Positions 60,284-64,000 of a stretch of 64,000 nt of DNA are shown piece after piece. The stretch is from positions 62,001 to 126,000 of the forward strand of contig NZ_JAAMQU010000013.1 of assembly GCF_013522925.1 (NCBI RefSeq), given 5' to 3'. How positions within the stretch are numbered: position 1 is the first letter of the stretch; every line of letters starts with the position of its first letter. The notes beneath the pieces were generated by a model. That model searched no databases and was not told the origin of the DNA. It saw only the letters and a list, made by a program, of their open reading frames with translations. Both the position numbers and the translations under genes were made by a program. The DNA comes from Pseudomonas japonica. GTDB taxonomy: Bacteria; Pseudomonadota; Gammaproteobacteria; Pseudomonadales; Pseudomonadaceae.

Positions 60284-60993
60284 CCGAAGCAGTGGCGCAG
60301 GAGGCTGTAACGGCCGCAACGGAAAAACCCAGCTTGAAAAGCCTCACTCATGACTTCATCAGCATGGCGCTGATAGTGCGCAAGGGCCGCCAGGCCACTT
60401 GCATCGGAGATTTTACAGCCAGTATCGAGGCTTTTTTTATCCAACTGGAGCGTGAAGCCCGAGCGGCGCATTACAGCGTCGAACAGGTGCGTGATGCGCA
60501 ATACGCGCTGTGTGCATTCCTGGACGAAAGCGTGCTGAGCACCGAGGACAGCGAGCTGCGCCGCCACTTCGAACTCCAGCCCTCGCAATTCCGTTATTTC
60601 CAAGTACACCTGGCAGGTGAAGGCTTCTTCGAAAAAATCGAGACGCTGCGGGCCGACATCCAGGAGAACCTGGATGTGCTGGAGGTGTATCACCTTTGCC
60701 TGGCGCTGGGGTTCGAGGGGAAATACAGCATTGGCGAGAAAGACCAACTGCGCTACCTGGCCAATACCCTGGGTCAGGACATTGCCCGCTATCGCCCCGC
60801 CTCTCACGCACTCTCGACAGATTGGGCCCTGCCCGATCCGGTGCCGCATGTACTTCGCCGTGATGTGCCGTTGTGGGTGTATCTCGCGCTGATCGTCCTG
60901 GTGTGCCTGGCGGTATACCTGGCTCTGGACCACCTGCTGAGCAAGGACGTTGCTCGCTTGGCCGAACAGATCGATCAACTGTTCGGTAAGTGA
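60280..60993 (+). CDS. tssL: T6SS membrane protein TssL (DotU type)
   Basis: The 237-residue protein has a cytoplasmic DotU domain (~20-195: EQVRDAQYALCAFLDESVLST near 67, FRYFQVHLAGEGFFEKIETLRAD near 105, EVYHLCLALGFEGKY near 135) and one C-terminal membrane helix (LWVYLALIVLVCLAVYLAL near 200). This is the short form without an OmpA peptidoglycan-binding domain, so another anchor (often TssM or an accessory TagL) must hold the cell wall. Confidence 0.94.
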   Translation: MTEAVAQEAVTAATEKPSLKSLTHDFISMALIVRKGRQATCIGDFTASIEAFFIQLEREARAAHYSVEQVRDAQYALCAFLDESVLSTEDSELRRHFELQPSQFRYFQVHLAGEGFFEKIETLRADIQENLDVLEVYHLCLALGFEGKYSIGEKDQLRYLANTLGQDIARYRPASHALSTDWALPDPVPHVLRRDVPLWVYLALIVLVCLAVYLALDHLLSKDVARLAEQIDQLFGK

Positions 60994-61012
60994 GCCGTCG
61001 AGTCAGGAAGAC

Positions 61013-64000
61013 ATGAAGACATTACCCCGCTTTTTGAAAGATTTTTGGTTCGTCACCCCCTTAGTGTGGGCGGCCAGCCTGCTGGCGTGCTGGCTGGCCT
61101 TCTCACGCGTGTCTGGCTGGCGTCCTTATACCTACGAAGCACTGGCGATCCTCAGTGCCTTCCACCTGTTGATCATCGTGCTACGCCAATACCGGCGTAT
61201 CCGCACCGAACACAACCTGGAAAACCTGTTTCAACGACAGGTGGATCGCTCGCTCGTCTCCAGGGGCCAGGTGCTTGACCATCAGGTCCTTCGTGACCGG
61301 CTCGAACACGCCCTGGCCCTGTTGCGCGCCCAACGCTCCAAGGGCGCAGGCTCCGACGGGCTCCACGACGTGCCGTGGTACCTGGTAATTGGTCGAAGCG
61401 GTGCGGGTAAAACCTCGCTGCTCAGCCGTTCCGGTTTGTCGACGATCCTGGCTAACGGCATGGGGGAACACGATACCGCCCTATCTCATGAAACCGTTTC
61501 GCAGGCCGCTCCAGGAACCAGCCATTGTGACTGGTACCTCAGCCCCGAGGCGGTAATGATTGATACCGGCAGCCGGTACCTGTGTGACGAGCAATCGGCC
61601 GTCGAATTTGGAGCCTTCCTGCGCCTGCTGGAAAAACAGCGAGGCAAGGCGGCCATCAGTGGCCTTGTGCTTGTGGTGAGCCTGCCTGAGCTGCTCACCG
61701 CCAGTGTCGCCGGACACCGCGAGCTTGCAGCTCAGCTGGTTGCTCGCGTGGAGGGCTACGCCGACAGCTTGCAGGTGTGCCCCCCCATTTACCTGGTGCT
61801 GAGCAAGACCGACGCGCTCCCTGGCTTCGCTCAAGCGTTCGATGGGCTGGACAGCATTCAGCGGCAGAAGCCGTTGGGCATGACCTTCGAAGTGGGGGCC
61901 TGCCAAGGCGAAAACGTGCGGGCAGTACTGAACGCCGAACTCGCCAACTTGCAGCAGTACATTCAGCTCCATGTGGATGCTCGGATCACCGCCTTGGGTG
62001 AGGAGGTGGACAGCGCATTGCTGAGTTTTCCCAATTACTTCGCTGAATTGTCTGCGGCGCTACAAGAGCTGCTCGAGCCCTTTACCAGTTCAGGCGCCCG
62101 GCCCACACCGCTGTTGGTCCGCGGGCTGTATTTCACTAGTGCTTTGCAAACCAGCGATCAACTGCGCCCGGTGTATGAGGAAGGGATTGCGGAGACCTTC
62201 GCGCTGGTAGCGGAACGCGAGCCTGTCGAGTCGCCCAGCTCCGATGCCGGACGAATGACCAGCCGTAGCTACTTCATCACCGACACTTTCCGCCGCGTGC
62301 TTTTCGCAGATCGTGACCTCGCGCTGCATCACTGGCGGGCCAATCGTTCACCAAAGCTGAAGCCAGCAATCATTGGTCTGGCAGTGGCCGTTGGTGTGGC
62401 GGTGATCGCTTGGCAGGGGCTGGCCTTCGCCAACAACCGGCAGTGGCTGGAAGCGCTCTACCTACCACTCGATACGCTGCGACTGGCTCCGGACCGCGAT
62501 GAGCGGCTGGCCTCCATGGAAGGGTTGGAACTGCTGCGCCGGCCGTTCGCGGCCTTGGCAGAGCGCCGCGCCAAAGGACTCCAGCCAGTACTCGGTGGCG
62601 GCCCATACCACAGAGATGATCTTTACGAGTCACTACAAGGGGCCTATCTGCGGCAACTGCGTCGCCAGGCGCTGGAGCCCATCGCGCTACGATTGGAAGC
62701 ACAGCTTCGTGAGTTCAATGGATTCGCGGTTCCTCTGGAACACCGAGTTGATCCCATTCAGGCAGACGCTGTGATCAGCGCCTATGACGCGTTGAAGCTT
62801 TACCTGATGCTGACCGAGCCCCAGGCGCATTCGGAGACGAGTTTCGTCGCCGCCGCGCTCCCCGCCGCCTGGGCCCGCACGGCTAGGGAGCTGAACCCAC
62901 TGAGCGATCAGGCGATCCACGCCAACACGTCCATTTACCTAAGGCTAATGGCCGCTGGCCAAGCCCCCAGCGTGCCTCTTAACGACCAACTGGTGAGCGA
63001 AACTCGCCAGCGCCTCAAGAGCTTGATGATTGCCAGTTCGCTGGTAGACCGTGAATACCTGCGCTTGCAGCTTGAAGCCAGCCGGCAGTTTCCAGCCTTG
63101 GGCTTGGCGGACCTGGTGCCGCCCCCCGGTCGAACACTACTAGCTGGTGACGCGATGGTTCCGGCGATGTTCACCCGCCAAGGTTGGGACACTTTCGTGA
63201 AGCCCGAGCTGATCAAGCTGGTATCAGACAACCTGCAGAGTGAAACGGACTGGGTTCTGGACGGCGACCACGGAGGCAGCGTAGTACGGAAGGCCAACTT
63301 CGTGCGTGATTTCATGATGCGCTACAAGCGTGACTATGCCGAAGCGTGGTACCGCTTGATGAACAGCGTGAGCGTGCGCCCATTCAGCGACATGGCCACG
63401 GCCATTAACCGGCTATCGCTACTGAGTGACGTGCAGAATGCACCCGTCAAAGCCCTGCTGGCCGCAGTAGACGAACATACCCAATGGGATCGCCCCGCCC
63501 CTCGCAGCGCCGTACCGGTTGGGTTGCCTGCCGATGACGGCTTTTGGAACAAGGTCAGCGGCCTGTTCGACGCCCAGGAGGCGGCCCCCTCATTAGCGAC
63601 CTCGCCACTGCCGGCGGTGGACGACGGCAACCTGGCAGAGCAATTTGAACCGATTGCCCGGTTGTTTACGACAGAAAACGCGGAGGGCGCTGACAACACG
63701 GTCATGGACCGTTACCTGGCGGCCCTGCGCAAGCTCAAGGTGCGTTTGAACAATATCCATCGCTCCCAGGATGTTGGCAAAAGCAGCAAACAGCTGATCA
63801 GCGAAACCCTTGAGGGACAGCCATCGGAGATCACCACGGTCCGCAATTACGTGGAAGCGACCGTGGATATCAGCCAAGGCGAGTTATCCAGCGCGCTGCA
63901 AGGTTTGTTCACCCTGCCAATCCGTTATACCTGGGAAACCCTGCGCAAGCCGGCCGGCGAACACATCAGCACGGCATGGACGCAACAGATCGTGAAACCT
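61013..64000 (+). CDS. tssM: T6SS membrane protein TssM (IcmF type), 5' part
   Basis: The frame from ATG 61013, with AGGAAG upstream, stays open to the window edge: 996 residues, so about 150-200 are missing. Two N-terminal helices (~12-32 and ~45-60), then a cytoplasmic GTPase-like domain with an intact Walker A GRSGAGKTSLL near 126 and IDTGSRY near 183. A third helix (~452-470: AIIGLAVAVGVAVIAWQGLAFA) leads to the periplasmic part (IcmF-related region, from ~480). It forms the trans-envelope channel with TssJ and TssL. It lies 19 bases after tssL. The frame is real although no single ORF line covers it. Confidence 0.94.
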   Translation, partial: MKTLPRFLKDFWFVTPLVWAASLLACWLAFSRVSGWRPYTYEALAILSAFHLLIIVLRQYRRIRTEHNLENLFQRQVDRSLVSRGQVLDHQVLRDRLEHALALLRAQRSKGAGSDGLHDVPWYLVIGRSGAGKTSLLSRSGLSTILANGMGEHDTALSHETVSQAAPGTSHCDWYLSPEAVMIDTGSRYLCDEQSAVEFGAFLRLLEKQRGKAAISGLVLVVSLPELLTASVAGHRELAAQLVARVEGYADSLQVCPPIYLVLSKTDALPGFAQAFDGLDSIQRQKPLGMTFEVGACQGENVRAVLNAELANLQQYIQLHVDARITALGEEVDSALLSFPNYFAELSAALQELLEPFTSSGARPTPLLVRGLYFTSALQTSDQLRPVYEEGIAETFALVAEREPVESPSSDAGRMTSRSYFITDTFRRVLFADRDLALHHWRANRSPKLKPAIIGLAVAVGVAVIAWQGLAFANNRQWLEALYLPLDTLRLAPDRDERLASMEGLELLRRPFAALAERRAKGLQPVLGGGPYHRDDLYESLQGAYLRQLRRQALEPIALRLEAQLREFNGFAVPLEHRVDPIQADAVISAYDALKLYLMLTEPQAHSETSFVAAALPAAWARTARELNPLSDQAIHANTSIYLRLMAAGQAPSVPLNDQLVSETRQRLKSLMIASSLVDREYLRLQLEASRQFPALGLADLVPPPGRTLLAGDAMVPAMFTRQGWDTFVKPELIKLVSDNLQSETDWVLDGDHGGSVVRKANFVRDFMMRYKRDYAEAWYRLMNSVSVRPFSDMATAINRLSLLSDVQNAPVKALLAAVDEHTQWDRPAPRSAVPVGLPADDGFWNKVSGLFDAQEAAPSLATSPLPAVDDGNLAEQFEPIARLFTTENAEGADNTVMDRYLAALRKLKVRLNNIHRSQDVGKSSKQLISETLEGQPSEITTVRNYVEATVDISQGELSSALQGLFTLPIRYTWETLRKPAGEHISTAWTQQIVKP

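Overview
The window is a GC-rich bacterial chromosome segment that fits the Pseudomonas putida group. The basis is the codon use, the Dxs, RibA and NrdR sequences as I know them, the order nrdR-ribD-ribE-ribBA-ribH-nusB-thiL-pgpA together with ribA, dxs, ispA and xseB, and REP-like palindromes of the type common in this group. I ran no database search; family names come from motifs and recalled family features.

Layout. 1-2.4 kb: the 3' end of a PQQ membrane dehydrogenase, a DUF1016/YhcG-type PD-(D/E)XK nuclease and a small wHTH-like protein. 2.4-3.8 kb: an OsmC-alpha/beta hydrolase pair. 3.9-10.1 kb: a regulatory and catabolic block with a three-domain regulator (winged helix-receiver-LuxR), a lone receiver protein, an AraC regulator, an amidohydrolase, an isochorismatase-fold hydrolase and an MFS exporter. 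10.1-13.6 kb: an exported metallo-beta-lactamase-fold hydrolase with a divergent LysR gene, then small membrane proteins. 13.6-24.3 kb: housekeeping core (xseB-ispA, dxs, ribA, a solute-binding protein, and the riboflavin/nusB/thiL/pgpA operon headed by nrdR). 24.4-26.9 kb: lipoprotein, methyltransferase, YbbN and an unknown protein.

27.0-30.1 kb: a zinc-limitation operon with a Zur-box-like palindrome, a His-rich DUF2796 protein, an ABC ATPase and permease, and a DUF3299 protein. It is followed by ompW with an Anr/FNR-like box. 30.9-35.4 kb: two sugar-nucleotide-type SDR proteins, an HD-GYP protein and a divergent GAF-histidine kinase. 35.4-42.3 kb: LysR, a quinone oxidoreductase, and a polyamine catabolism operon (glutamylpolyamine synthetase, binding protein, FAD oxidase) with a divergent AraC regulator.

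42.4-64 kb: an interbacterial antagonism locus. On the minus strand lie two unknown genes, an Eag-type chaperone (DUF1795), a PAAR-containing Rhs effector with an HNH/EndoVII-like C-terminal toxin, and its immunity gene. After these comes an AT-rich tail holding a displaced toxin C-terminus and two orphan immunity genes. Each of these two is broken by a single-base shift at a homopolymer run (A8 and A5), and neither break is visible from simple ORF calls. Divergently, on the plus strand, runs a type VI secretion operon tssB-C-E-F-G-H-J-K-L-M, with tssM cut by the window edge. No hcp, vgrG or tssA is visible in the window.

The most interesting material is the layered immunity tail behind the Rhs effector (42.4-43.95 kb) and the three-domain regulator with its unpaired receiver neighbour (3.9-5.3 kb). 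I saw no tRNA, rRNA, CRISPR array, insertion sequence or riboswitch.
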